DNA from: Edolisoma coerulescens
Lineage: Eukaryota > Chordata > Aves > Passeriformes > Campephagidae
DNA: 64,000 bases
Direction of reading: 5' to 3'
Assembly: GCA_013397115.1 (NCBI GenBank)
Contig: VWZW01007689.1
Coordinates: forward strand, 478,166 to 542,165
In this document: positions 33,758-46,478 of the stretch, piece by piece
How the letters are laid out: the number at the start of each line of letters is the position of its first letter
Position numbering within the stretch: position 1 is the first letter of the stretch
The notes under the pieces: generated by a model
What the model saw: only the letters and a program-made list of their open reading frames with translations
Told to the model about the DNA's origin: nothing
Database searches by the model: none
Program-made: the position numbers and the translations under genes

Positions 33758-34912
33758 CGTGCAAATCGGGGTGTGATGGACATGGCTGTTCCACCTTCCA
33801 GTGGGAGAGAAATAAAAGTTGGGAGCATGGTCCAGAATTGTTTAAAATGAGAGCACACATAAGCACTTAGTGCTATCTGACAGGTATTGCTTTTCCTTTG
33901 TGTGTATGTTTATACCATAGGTGCTGGTTTACAATGGACAATATCACCACAAGCCATGCAGGACTTTATCCATTAAAGAGCAAAGCCAGCAAGGGATGCT
34001 TGCTGTCACATCCCTATAAATGGTGAATGGATGTTAGTGTTCATCTTTGCCCTCTTAATTTGCTCTCTTTTCCCTATCCCAGCATAAAACTGACTATAGA
34101 AGCAGAAAATAGAAGCATGAAGGGAAATTCAGAGCAGTTTCAGAAAGCTTCCTTAGTGCTCCAAGGATGCCATTCCCTGAGCGCTAAATCAAGGTGGGTG
34201 TCCTTAGGAGAAACAGAAATACTGCAGAAGACTTGGAAACACCACAGGGCAAAGAACAAGGTGACAGTGCCCTCACTCACAGCACCACACGTGGTTCAAG
34301 GCGCTGTTGTCCCGTGGAACAATCCGACACCCTGGAACAACGTGAGGAGTCGGACTGAAGAACAGTAGGCGATGGATGCAGAAGGCTGAGATGTGACGTA
34401 AATGTTCATATGCTCATAATAAAAGTGACACAAGTCGCTGTAGAGGGATATTTCTTGAAGGAGACAGTAACATTGTCAATGAAGGTGATAAAAAGATACA
34501 TGTAATCAGTACGTTTTTCTGCTCTCCCTTCCAGATTCGATGACGTAGCACTAAAGAAACTCATTTGTGTCCAGCAGTAAACCACAGTGTTAAAAGCGTC
34601 TGTCAAAGCTTGGCATCTTAATATCTAGTTTGGCCACGCAAAGCTGGTGTTGAGAGAACTGGCACGTAAAATTAGAATTCTGGGGCTGCTGTCACCAAGT
34701 ACTAGAAAACGTCAGATACCAAGAAACCACGTCGTGGTTTGGCCGTCCTTATCGCACTCAGCCACGAGTCCGGTGCTCGTCTGTCCGTGCCGGCCCACGC
34801 AGGTGATGCTGTCCCGATTCTCGGCAGCCCTGCCCGGGCCAGCTGGGATTCCTGTCCGCCGTGCCCGGCCCCTCACGGGCACAGCCCGAGGTGCTGCGGG
34901 TCCAGCCGTACC

Positions 34913-35543
34913 NNNNNNNNNNNNNNNNNNNNNNNNNNNNNNNNNNNNNNNNNNNNNNNNNNNNNNNNNNNNNNNNNNNNNNNNNNNNNNNNNNNNNNNN
35001 NNNNNNNNNNNNNNNNNNNNNNNNNNNNNNNNNNNNNNNNNNNNNNNNNNNNNNNNNNNNNNNNNNNNNNNNNNNNNNNNNNNNNNNNNNNNNNNNNNNN
35101 NNNNNNNNNNNNNNNNNNNNNNNNNNNNNNNNNNNNNNNNNNNNNNNNNNNNNNNNNNNNNNNNNNNNNNNNNNNNNNNNNNNNNNNNNNNNNNNNNNNN
35201 NNNNNNNNNNNNNNNNNNNNNNNNNNNNNNNNNNNNNNNNNNNNNNNNNNNNNNNNNNNNNNNNNNNNNNNNNNNNNNNNNNNNNNNNNNNNNNNNNNNN
35301 NNNNNNNNNNNNNNNNNNNNNNNNNNNNNNNNNNNNNNNNNNNNNNNNNNNNNNNNNNNNNNNNNNNNNNNNNNNNNNNNNNNNNNNNNNNNNNNNNNNN
35401 NNNNNNNNNNNNNNNNNNNNNNNNNNNNNNNNNNNNNNNNNNNNNNNNNNNNNNNNNNNNNNNNNNNNNNNNNNNNNNNNNNNNNNNNNNNNNNNNNNNN
35501 NNNNNNNNNNNNNNNNNNNNNNNNNNNNNNNNNNNNNNNNNNN
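34913..35543. other. Assembly gap (631 N)
   Basis: This is a run of undetermined bases inside a CpG-rich block and directly next to a GC-rich minisatellite, the kind of sequence that assemblies often lose. Open frames drawn across it are meaningless. Confidence 1.
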
Positions 35544-35785
35544 GGGTGCGCAGGGAGCGGGGGGCTCAGGGGTGCGCAGGGAGCGGGGGGTGCAGGGAGC
35601 GCGATGCTGAGGGAACGCGGTGTCCGAGTGACGGGGTGCTGAGGGAATGGTGTGCCCTGGGAACGCGTGCCTGGGTGACGGGGTGCGCAGGGAATGGGGT
35701 GTGCAGGTAGCGGGAGTGCTCGGGGTACGGGATGCTCGCGGAATGGGGTGCCCGGCTCTCGGGGTGCTCAGGGCACTCCGCTCCT
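35544..35785. repeat. GC-rich degenerate minisatellite at gap edge
   Basis: Variants of GGGGTGCNCAGGGANNG recur at roughly 15-20-base spacing, including GGGGTGCGCAGGGAATGG and GGGGTGCTCAGGG. The array probably continues into the adjacent gap, so its true length is unknown. Confidence 0.8.
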
Positions 35786-36204
35786 GTTTGCAGGCGCGGA
35801 GCTCTCACGCTTGTGTATTTGATATAAATAAGGGACTTTTTCCAATTTAAAAGAGCGGTCAGAGGTGCATCCGCGGCCCCGGCCGCCGCCGAGGTGCTGG
35901 CAGTGCCTGTTGTGAGGCAGGTGAGCAGTCCCAGGGTATTAGCGCTGCTTTCCGGGCGCAGGAAGCGTTTCAGTCAATCTCCAGACAGCCTGGAGCAAAT
36001 CCCGCCGGAGTTAAGCCTGTGGTGTCTGTCCTAATCCTGTCTGGGGGCTGTTGACAACAACAAAGACCAGCACAGGCTCCAATGGTTTTGTGCCCTCTCC
36101 AGTAAAAAAAGTAAGTGTAGGAATTTTGATGCTTCTCTCACCTGGCAGAAGTTCGAGAGAGTGGATGGGACAGATTTAGTGGATGCTTCCCTTGGGCTAT
36201 GTGG

Positions 36205-36512
36205 CTTAGCCCAGAGAAGGGCAGCTCTTAAGTTAATGAGGGAAGGCAGGAGCTGTAGTGCCAGGACACAGGGAGTGGCTTCCCACTGCCAGAAGGCAGG
36301 GATAGATGGGATATTGGGAAGATTCCTCCCTGAGAGGATGGTGAGGCCCTGGCACAGGGTGCCCAGAGAAGCTGTGGCTGCTCCATCCCTGGAACTGTCC
36401 AAGGCCAGGCTGGACGGGGCTTGGAGCAACCTGGGATAGAGGAAGGTGTCCCTGCCCAGGGGCTGGAATGGGGTGAGCTTTAAAATCCCTTCCAATCCAA
36501 ACCATTCCTCTT
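36205..36512 (+). mobile_element. CR1 3' fragment
   Basis: CACAGGGTGCCCAGAGAAGC, then CTGGACGGGGCTTGGAGCAA, GGTGTCCCTGCCC and the 3' end TCCCTTCCAATCCAAACCAT identify a plus-oriented CR1 fragment. The long minus-strand open frame over this region is a shadow of it. Confidence 0.92.
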
Positions 36513-39500
36513 TTTTCCTTGTAGGGAGGGGTGCTTCCCTGGGCACAATCTCATACTGTGCCTCGTTTTTGCTAAATGGATGGTGATTGGGTGTAAGTAA
36601 CACTTGCAGGTGGATTGCAGTTAAAATGAAACGTTTAGAGAAAACAGACAGGAACCTTTCTCCTCTCTCATTTGAGCTCTGTGGGAATTTTACTGCTGGA
36701 AACTGCTGAGACCTTGCTGTGACTTCACGTGCAGTTGTTCTTCTAACCTGTAGTTTTACTGCTTCAGAGGTAGGCTGGTCCTAATATACTGATCTCATTC
36801 TCAAAGCAGAGCAGAAGAATAAAGGTAAATACTTTCTGCGTTCCCTCCAAGATGGAATGGAGTCCTGATCTGATTGCTCCAAGGAGGCATTTGAGCTGTG
36901 AAATCTTGCATTTTGTGGTAACTATGTATCGGGAAGCGTGGAGTTTCAGGAGTGGGTTTGATATTATATTACTGCTGGAAAGGGGAGCCCTGTGCGCCTC
37001 TTTTCCATCCCTCTGTCTGTTTTCCTTGCTCCTCAAGTGCAGGTGTAAGTGGTGGTGTGGTGGGCTGGATTGAGGTGCCAAAGCCGCCAGCAATTAGCAC
37101 CATATGGAAATGGAGTCCCTGGAGCTGTTCGTCCGTACCTGAGCACCCAGCAGAGAGGCAGGCCTGCCCCTCAGGCAGTGTCAGGGATCAAAATCACTTA
37201 AGCTGCTCCTGAAAGTGCTCCCTGAGGCTACACTTTGCTGGACAGTCCTGGTGTTTGTGGTTTTGTTGTGGATTTTTTTGAGGTGAAAGCTGTGCACTAC
37301 TCCTTATTTCCAGATGTTCCTAATATCCTCGGCCTCTTCCTTCCACTCTTTCCCAGTAGAAATAATATTTTTGTTTCCTGAAAAAGTGTCCTTCTGGGTG
37401 CTGACCAGACTGGTACCTGTGAAGGGTTAGAAATGTAGAACTGGGGTATTTTTAAAATGCTGTCTGTGGTGATTTTCACCCATAACTCCACGGGAATCAT
37501 TGCTACAACAGATGTTCTTGTTTAGAGAACAAAAACAGTTTTTGCTAAATGTAAAGGTGGGAGTGCTGACAATAAATAAAGAAATCACAGAGAACTGGTG
37601 GATAAAGAATTGAAACAGATATAGGAAAGAAGGAATTACTCTCAGTTGCTCACTTTTGGCCTGAGTTGTATTTTAACAGCTGTTTCTCACAGCAGAAAGC
37701 TCTCTGTCCAAAAAGATAAAAGGTGAGACTATTGGCAAAAATTTGTATCAGGTGCATGCAGAGAATTTTTTAAAAATATAAACAATTTTCTTTCCCTCAT
37801 TAAGACTAGGAACAATTAACCTGGAAAAAAATCACTTCTGTTTATTGTGTTATTTTAAAGTCTGTGTTAGTACAGCAGTTCGTACTTAGTGGTAATTAGT
37901 GGAGAATAAATGCTTCTCCTTGTAATGTGCAAGACTTTTATATAAGCCTTTGTGACATAGATTAATGGCTTAATTGCAATGTCAAAATACTACTTCTGGG
38001 ACAAATGCTGAATTTCCAGACCTTGGTGTGGTTTGGTTTTAAATGCTTTTTGCCGTGTGGCTCTTGCCCCTGCCCTGAACCTGCTCTGCAGTGTACACAT
38101 CCCACTGTTTAGATCTCCTTTCCTGGAAGCATTTTCCTTTAGTTCCCTTATTAAAATTACTCACACTGGATCTAACTGCTGTCCCTGTAGAATTTTTCTT
38201 CCCAACTTCTCATGAAGAAGATAACTTACCTGTTGGTATTTTTTTGTTAGAAATGGCAGCATAAGCTTTAATAAGTGACTATATCCAATATTCCAGGTGG
38301 GTCTCAGCAGTGCAGAGCTCAAGTTAAATATTGACTTGTGTAGGACTTTGGTCTTGGGTAATCCCTGCTGAAGCTGCAGCCAGGAGAAAGGTGTTGTGGC
38401 AAAGATAATCACTTTAGACCACCCCCTGCCAAACTGAAGCCAATCTGGCTGCGGGGAACGATCCCAGAGGAGGCTCAGAACCCCCACAGTGTTGCCCAGG
38501 GCTGGGAGTCTGCATGGTGTGAGGAGACAGCCACGTCTGTACCTGATGGTGGTGACAGCCCTGGTCTGTGTCTCTGTGGTGAAGTGACTGGAATTTGGGG
38601 TCTCCCTGGTGGTGCCATGTCTGGTGGTCCGTTCTAATCTTGCTCTTATTTGTATTTAACCGTCCCTCGAGCTGGAGGGAATTGTGTGTGCCAGGAGCCC
38701 AGCTGGCAGGAGGTCTGCTCTGGGACCATGGCTCCTACTACAGAGGGCTCTTTGTGCTTTATAGACACGTGATCCCTAGAAAAAATAAACATTTCTCATT
38801 CTTGCAGAGATTTGCTCTCAGATATGAACTAAGCAATAACTGTTTCAGCACTTTCAGCCTGCTCCATCCCTCTTTCCTTGTGTTGTGGGCTTTTTTACGA
38901 AAGTCTAAAATCAATCTGCTTAATGTCATTGGAAATAGAATTCCTCTGGGACTGACAAGATAAATTTTGTTCTTGGTGATGTGGCGTGTATCGTTCTTGA
39001 CTGCTTTGCTGTGGGGAGCTCAGCAAGCAGCACAGAGCTGTATATTAAAGAAAACTCATTTTTCTCTAGCTGAGAGGCTTTATAAGAGGTGGGAGGCATC
39101 TTAGACCTTTTTTGCTTGTGGGGAACAGGAATTTCAAACTAATCAGAAGGTTGTAGCAAAAAAGGAACGTCCAGTCATCTGTGGTGCTTTAGGTAAAAGA
39201 ATTTTGGCATCCTTTAATAGTAAAATATTTTGAGCTGTTTGTACCTGGGGGAATAAGTTATTTTGTATCTGTGGTAAGTCTGTTTTCTGTCAGAATCTGG
39301 TTCTAGGAGGATTTTTCTCCTGTGTTATTGGAAGAAGGTTGGGTATGTCACGTGTCAACTTTGTTTACTATAAATTGAGGTTTCGATGGAAGAAACATTT
39401 TGTTTTAGATGCAGGATTGGGTTGATGACTCCTGCTTTTTTAACTTTATATTTTTGAACCTGTAGAGTAAAAAGTGGCTCGAGTTTTTGGCATTCCTGTC

Positions 39501-42500
39501 AACTTTCTCTGGTTTGTGAGTGCAGTGTAGTGGTGTGACTCACTGTCAGGTGTGTGTCATGGATGTGTGGCTGTCTGGTGTGACTGAGGTCAAGGTTTAG
39601 GCTGAGCTCCAGATGGTGGCCAGAGGATTACTTTGAGAGCTAATTACAAGGCTTCTTTGTGTAAGTCTGAATAGTTACATCACAAAGATACTTTTTCAGT
39701 GATTCATCAGGCAGTTTAGTGGGGGATATAGCCCACAAGTTTTTAACTTTCTGATGAGGTGTATTTTGCCCTTAGCCTGCCTGGCTTGTGTTGAGCTGTA
39801 CCCCAGCACGTGCAGGCTGTTTTAATGGGCATTCCCTCCCTGACTCTGCCAGTGGGATCTCTGAACTCTGGATGTCTCTTTCTCTCTGCACGTGTGGCCT
39901 ACATTTCTCCTCGCACCCATCTCTGGAGCGGGCGAGCTGCTGGGGTGTGGGCTGTGAACAAAGGCCTCTGCCCGTGGTTCGTTCAGGCGTGGACTCCCTC
40001 GAGTGAGCAAAGGCTATTTTTGGAGTTCCCTTGGGGAGGAGATGGTCAGGAATCCAGCCTCGGAGCCGAGCAGAGGGGAGTGCAGCAGTGCCAGCCTTGG
40101 TGTCACTGTGCTGGGTCAGCTGCTGGTGGTGGTTCTGTCAGAGAGCATCCTGTCTCCTGCAGAAGGGTGTTAGCGAGGTCACCTGACAGCAAATTGCTGA
40201 GAAAACATTCATTTTACTCCGTTGGTTTGTTACTGTTGCCAGGAAACACCTTGTCCGCGTTTCAGAGACTTGTGAGTTTTGGTTGCTCCTCTCTTAGCTC
40301 AACAGATTGCCCTACAACTCATGGATAAAGGGCGTTGTCCCCAGCATCCATAGCTCCGGATCAGTGTGCCAGCCTGTCTTGTCAGGTTGCACTGCCACCC
40401 TCTCAGCTGGTGCCACTACAGCTGTGACCTTTGGCCTGTGGCAGGATGGCTCAGTGCTAAGGGGGATGAAATTTCCTTACAATGTTATCCTTGCCTGTGT
40501 CTGGGCTACTCAGGTATCCCTCAAAGAGGAGTTTCCCACTGATGCTATGTATCCAGTGCTGCTGCTGGCTTCAGGTCAGCCCGACACCTCCATGCTGGTG
40601 GAGGAAACAGAATGCTGGGGTCTCGTGCTGGTGGTGCCATGGACCTCAGCAGGTGGCAAATGGATGGCTGAGTTTTCACAGAATCATTTGTTTTCTACGT
40701 GTTTTCCTTACAACAACCTGAAGTTCACCGTGTTGCTTGGTGGCATTGGGACACCACCTTGGAAAGGAGAATTTTTAGCAGTTGCTTTAGCTGTAGGGTT
40801 GCTGGAGGGACTCCTGTGTCCCTGGGCACGGGTCAGTATGTCATATACCTGACACGGAGCACTGTGACGTCCCGGGTTCCCTTACAAACAGAGCTCTCCT
40901 TCAGTGGGTTATTTACATTCCCCAAGGCACAGTGTCCTGTGGTTTCAGTGTGCTTGCCTGGCTGTACTGGGAGGAAATACTGGTGCTGGATAACTGATTC
41001 AGTGTGTTCTCTGGGTAGAGACTCCCCTTGCAGCCCGGCGGGCAGGACAAGGGTGCTGGCTGTAAGCTACAAGTATTATTTTTGTGTTCAGTCGTCCATT
41101 GCCTGTTCCTGCGGGCAGAAGCTCTCTGGGCAGAGATAATCCAAACTTGATGTGCTTCTGTGTAGTGCAGCCAAGTCGAGGAGCTCTGGACTGACCAAAT
41201 GGGCAGTTGACTGAGGACATACCTGTATAGAAGCCTCCTAGTGCTCGGAGCCTTAGGGAATGTTTGCACAGTCATTTTTCCCTGTGTCTAGGGCCAGAAT
41301 GTAGAGTCTGCAACAGAAAGTCATCATGATGTCTCTTAAGAGGTAGAAGGATTTGTATGGGTTTTCCTTTGCTTTGTCAGGGAGTAGCTGGCCTTGGGGC
41401 CAGCCATGAGCTGGCTGCTTTTCTGTGTTTCTGAACACACTGGAGCAGCAAAGATCAGTCCCCAGAATCCGTGTGAGATTTGGTCAGTACCCTTTTCAGA
41501 ACCCAGATTACCTTGAAGTCTCCCTTTGCCCTAATTTCCAAAATAATTCAGTTTTCCTTTAAAAAATCTAAACCTAAGCCCTGGCTTCCTGGTTCAAGGA
41601 GTGGGAGGCTTTTGTGTGCCTGACCTCAAACTGGCTGCTGCTCAAGGTTCTGCAACATGTGATGCCTGGTGTTGCATCAGGTGATGGATGGGGGATTTTG
41701 TTGATTCCCTCTTGGCCAAGGCATCTTGAACCTTCTATTTTGAGAGGCCCATATGGTTGCAGGACTGAAAGAAACACAAACTTCAGCGTTGCATCCCATG
41801 GGCTGGGGCTGGGAAGTTGTTGACAATTACAACAGTCCTCGCTTCTCCAGACTGTCACTGGAACCAGGAAAGGTGGTGGTAAAGAACCTGCTCAGCCTCT
41901 TTGTGCTCAATGAGCTCAGTGTGTTCTTTGGAGGTCTCTCCATACTCCTTCATTTGCCTTCTTCCCCTGTAAGTCATGCTTTTTCCAAGGTTGTTCCCCA
42001 AGATTTCATTTCCATCTTTTTGCTGAGACCTCACATCTCCAAGAAGGAGGTGCTAGACCACACTTGTTTTTCCATAATTAGAGGATTAAATCTTCCAGAC
42101 ATTCTTTGAAGCCACTGAGAGGGCAAGGCTATTGTCAGAGTCACCTGGAGGTGCATTAGGGACTCTTAGGAGCTTGTTTATTCTCTGTGGGATGAGAGAT
42201 ATTCCTTGTCCTCCTTTCCCTCGGGCTAGCTCAGATTATGCTGATAGCATTAGTGAAGAACACTTCCAAGTCTGATGTCACTCTACAGGAAAAACTTGGA
42301 GGTTTGTTGAGATGCTCAGCAGGCACTGGGGCTTTGCAGAGTAACCCAGGAATGAAACTGCATTTTGTGGAGCAAAATGTACTGAGGGTGGTGTTTGCAG
42401 GGGGGACTGAGGCTTGTGTCTGAGAGAGCTGAAAGAAGGAGCTCCAAGCAGAGCTCTCCACACTCGTCGTGCGTGTGCGGAGTTACCTGAAGTTCAGGAG

Positions 42501-45500
42501 AGGTGCTTTTTAAGCACTTTTCTTTAATTCCTGTTGTCTGTACGACACTCTCCTCTTCTTTTTGTAGTTCTTCCAGCAGCAATTCCAGTGAATTTGGGAT
42601 ATGTATAAAACCTCTATGCCTGTGAGACTGCAAAGAGCTGTGGGACTTGTCCTGCAGATATTCCCCAAAGGGGAGAACCCCTTGGGGAGACTTTGCATCT
42701 CCAGAGTGAAGTGCGAAAGTGGAAATGGACAGTAGATACTGAGCTGTAATTATTGGGAAGCAGTAGTCTTTTCTGGGCTAGTGGGAACCTTGAGAGTGTG
42801 ACCTGAGTACTCTGAAAGAGTTGAAGGGTTTCAGTGCCTTGAGCAACTTTGTGACTCTTTCACCGAGGTTTCCAAAAGGACACAACGTTGATAACGGGAA
42901 CTGCGGGATGCGCCGTGTTGAAATTTTATCTGCCTAAGTAGCTGCTAGTCCAATTCCATTAATGTTTGCATATTTAATAAACTTCTAATGTGGGATTTTA
43001 ATGAGTTGGCAGTTATCTCTGAACACCCAGCAGCAGTCTCAGAGTTTAGGTGGCTCTCAAATGGAGATTTCTCTCACTTAGAAGGCATGTGGCCTTTCCT
43101 TGGGCAGTCAGCACTTGGCAGGCTCTGGAATACTTTGATTTGGTTTGTATTGATGTACATCAACAGTGAATTTTTAATTTGGATGGAGCCCTAGGGTTAA
43201 GTTTTTGGGGAGGCATCTTTTTAGAAAGCTGGATGTAAGAGAAGTGACCTTGGTTAGTCTCGTAACACACCATTTATCTGCTTGGGATGTTTCTTGCTAG
43301 TGATCTAATTATTTGGCTGCAAAATGGGGCTGCCAGGGAAATTGCTTCTAATGTGGCGTTTGCTCATTTACACTCCCAGTGCTTTTGCTTTGCCTTTTCA
43401 GCCAAATTTTGCAAACAAATGTCCAACTCCTCATAGTCCCAGGCAGGGTAAGAAGTGCCCTGGTTGTGCTGCACAGTTGGACCCAAGTGTCTCTGGTGAG
43501 GAGAAGGAAGGTAATCTGCCATGGAGGGAACTGTAGCAAAATTCAGCAGAACAGTTCAGGGTTTATGCTTTTGAGATAAACCTGAGTGTAGTAAATATAT
43601 GTCAGTATGTCAAATGTAGCAGGCAAGGTGAAAAGGCACTTTTGATAACACAGTTTAATTCTCAGTTCTGGCACCAGTATGACTTTAAATAAGTCCCTTG
43701 CCCATTCCCAATCCTCAGGATGAATTCTCAGTATGCTGCTGTGGATGGTAGATGTGTAAGCTGTGAGGGTGGCAAGGGTGAGGAAATAATTCCTTACAGC
43801 CTCCTTTGAGATAAGACAGCAGTAATTCAGTGACTGGACCATCAGACGGGCTTCAGGTGACCTTTCAGTGGGCTTGCTAAAAAGCAGGAAAAATTTAGTG
43901 TTTATCTGAGCCGTATTTTAAATTGAAGTTCTTTTTGTATCTCCAGAACACCAGTTTGGGAGGAACAGCAAAGAGAGTTAAGGACAAAAACTGATGGACC
44001 ATTACGTCTCCCGAAATGAGCCTTTTCACACTTTCCTACTGGAAAATAACATGTCCTGAAGGTGAGTAGGTTTTGTGTGTGATGGATGAGCTGCCTGATG
44101 TCTTGGGCCTTGACCAAAGGCAGATCCACCCTCACTCCAGCTTGGCCTCTCTGGGCTGGCACAGCCCATGGAAACTTGCTTGTGAAAATGTGTATTTTAT
44201 CACCAGGAGAAATAGGGAGGAAGTAGGGAATATTTTCCACTAATGGATTATCATGGATTTAGAAGCCTTTGAAAAAGCTGGAGTGCTTAGTGAAAGAGGT
44301 GAGCCATTGGGAACATGGATATTTTCTGGTGAGTAGAGAAAATGTAGGTGTTTTATTTGCAGCATGAGAAAGTTAAGCTTGTAAGACAAACTTTGGTTTA
44401 GTTTGGCGAGTGTATTAAATTACATAAGGCATTTTCAGGTTTTGTTCCAGTCGTACCTCAAATGATATTTTCAGTGTTCAGAAGAGCTGAAGAAGAGTGC
44501 TTGCTATCAAAGATGGTAAAGTAATTTCCCCAAAGTAAAGAACATAATGCTTGAATGAAATTAAATCAGAATTGTATTTTGTAATATCTTTTATGTTATT
44601 TTTGTACTCAGCCCCTTAGGGCTGTAGGCAGTGACCGTACAGTTTTGTTTTAAAATCCTTTAATAACAGAAATCAAAATGGGAAATGTTACATAAGTCCT
44701 GCACTCAACATTGAAATAAAACCAGCATTTCTGAGACAGTTAAGGTTTAAAATATCTTGGTTTAGACTTTACTCTCACTTTGATAAGTAACATATAAAGG
44801 GAAGCCATGAGCTATGTAGGCCTAAGTTTGCCTGCTTAGCAGCATTAATTCTGATCTTTTTTAAATTAGGCTAATAAATTTGCTTTTCTGATGGCTACTT
44901 TGTTAATAATTATTTTTTCTGTTTTTTGGCATGAGTCAACTAGCAGCTCTGAACTCAAAGACAATAGTAGAGTGCAAATGGTGAAAAATAGGTGTCGTGT
45001 CAGTTGTCATTCTGTCTGCACAGAAATTGCTTGGAAGTGCTCAGCAGTGGTGTCACAGGCCTTTTGTACATAAATGCTTTTCCATGTGAGGGAAAAATCC
45101 CAGTAGAAGTTCAGCCTACAGTGAATTCTTCATGTGTTTTTATAGGTTTGAAGCTCATTAACCATGTGAGTTCCTTGAACATTTGTATGTTTGGTAGCAG
45201 TGAGAGCCTCTCAGGAGTGTAGGACTTGACAGGTACAAGAGGATGCAGTGTCAGGGGATTTTACTTCTTGAGGAAGAAAAGCCTTGTAGCTGGAGAGAGA
45301 AATGCTGTTCACATTCGTTGGTGCTCTTTGGTGTCTGGTATGATCTGCACAGGTCTGCGTAAAAGGATGGAAACCTGAAAGCCCCAAAGCAGAAGGTGTG
45401 ACTGAGTTCTAAAAGCTCTCATCTTTCCTAAGTGCCTGTGTTTTCCAAGCGTCCTCTTCAGACGTTATCTGTGAACCTTTTGCCGAAAAAACCCGTAAAG

Positions 45501-46323
45501 CTGGGGAGTCTCACTGGGAAATACTTATTCTGGTGTATTCTGTGTTTTGCTGTTGTGTGGATGGGCAGAAATACCTTCTCTGCCTTTTGCTCTCTCCTCT
45601 CCCGGTCTATAAAAGGTGCGACTTTAATCTGTGGAGAAAGATTGTGCAACAGGGTGAAGAGAGAGAGTGAAAAGGGATTTTTTTTGCCATTCTAAGGCTT
45701 CTTTGTTCTCAGAGGTCAGGAGTAGCTGAGCTCCAGTGATTTCATACGCTCTCCTATTACCTGTTCTCATGCTGGCCATAAGCCTAAAGGGATGGATCCT
45801 CCTCTGGATGAGTCATTAAATAAATATCAGGCTGTGCTGGTATTCCTGCTCTGAGTACTTGTTCCTATTTCTTGTGTGTTGTTTACTCGCTGTTTTCTTA
45901 GCTGCTATCACAACCCCAGCAGATTTTGTCAGCACAGGGACTTCTCACGGTGTGCTGCTGGGGAGAGGCACCTGCACTGGAGCCAGGAGCTGTTCCAGCC
46001 TTGTTCAAGGAAGGATTTTCGACAGTAGCTGGGAAATACTTGGAGATATTTCCAGTAAAACAGTTCTGGTTCTTGGCTCTTGATCAGAGGCATCTTGCCA
46101 GGCAGCCTGTGGGCTGGATGTGGTGCCTGCTCCGGCTGCATCCCTCCTGCAGGACAGGGCATGGGAGGAAGGGCATCCCCTGGGAGCCCCGGAGCACACC
46201 GTGTTCAGAGCTGTCACTGGAGCTTTCAGCAGTTTGTTCCTGCTGGGCTGCTGCAGGGAGGGCTGGAGCTCTGTGAGCTGTGCTTCTCCAGCAGCTGCTG
46301 CAGCCAGAGGTGGCTCAGGAATG
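36513..46323. other. Non-coding stretch, possibly first intron of a plus-strand gene
   Basis: I recognise no exon, RNA gene or large transposon. Two overlapping plus-strand frames of 172 and 181 codons (39810-40328 and 40307-40852) have no recognisable domain. If the block at 35.9 kb is the MAP3K13 promoter, this is intron. Confidence 0.5.
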
Positions 46324-46478
46324 ATCCTAGAACCGTGGAATGGTTTGTGTTGGAAGGGACCTTAAAGCCCATCCAATTCCACCCCCCCCCGCCGCTCATA
46401 GATCATGTTGCTCAGGGCCCCATCCAGCCTGACCTTGAACAATTCCAGGGTGTGGAAGCCACAACCTCTCTGGGTAAC
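46324..46478 (-). mobile_element. CR1 3' tail
   Basis: GTTGGAAGGGACCTTAAAGC, then GGGCCCCATCCAGCCTGACC and CCACAACCTCTCTGGG form a reverse CR1 end, with a run of C near 46382-46390. Confidence 0.9.

Larger units (their letters stand above)
29991..34739. other. Intergenic between EHHADH and the second CpG block
   Basis: Apart from two reverse CR1 tails (32920-33048 and 33542-33757), I see only AT-rich non-coding sequence with no recognisable exon. Confidence 0.6.
34740..35930 (+). promoter_or_regulatory. Second CpG-rich block, candidate promoter and untranslated first exon (MAP3K13 by synteny)
   Basis: CG-dense sequence runs from about 34740 into an assembly gap and resumes to about 35930. 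A TATA-like TATAAATA lies at 35823-35830. GC-rich sequence after it ends in GTGAGGCAG|GTGAGCAG, a good donor after 35920, so a short non-coding exon at about 35855-35920 is possible. In other vertebrates MAP3K13 lies divergent to EHHADH, which suggests its identity; no coding sequence of it is seen. Confidence 0.35.

Noticed and set aside
34647..35710. Long plus-strand frames across 34.6-35.7 kb
   Set aside because: They are mostly undetermined bases in the assembly gap joined to minisatellite sequence.
36031..36603. 190-codon minus-strand frame
   Set aside because: It is the antisense of a CR1 fragment at 36205-36512.
45608..45615. TATAAAAG motif as a possible promoter
   Set aside because: Isolated motif with no CpG block, first exon or open frame downstream.
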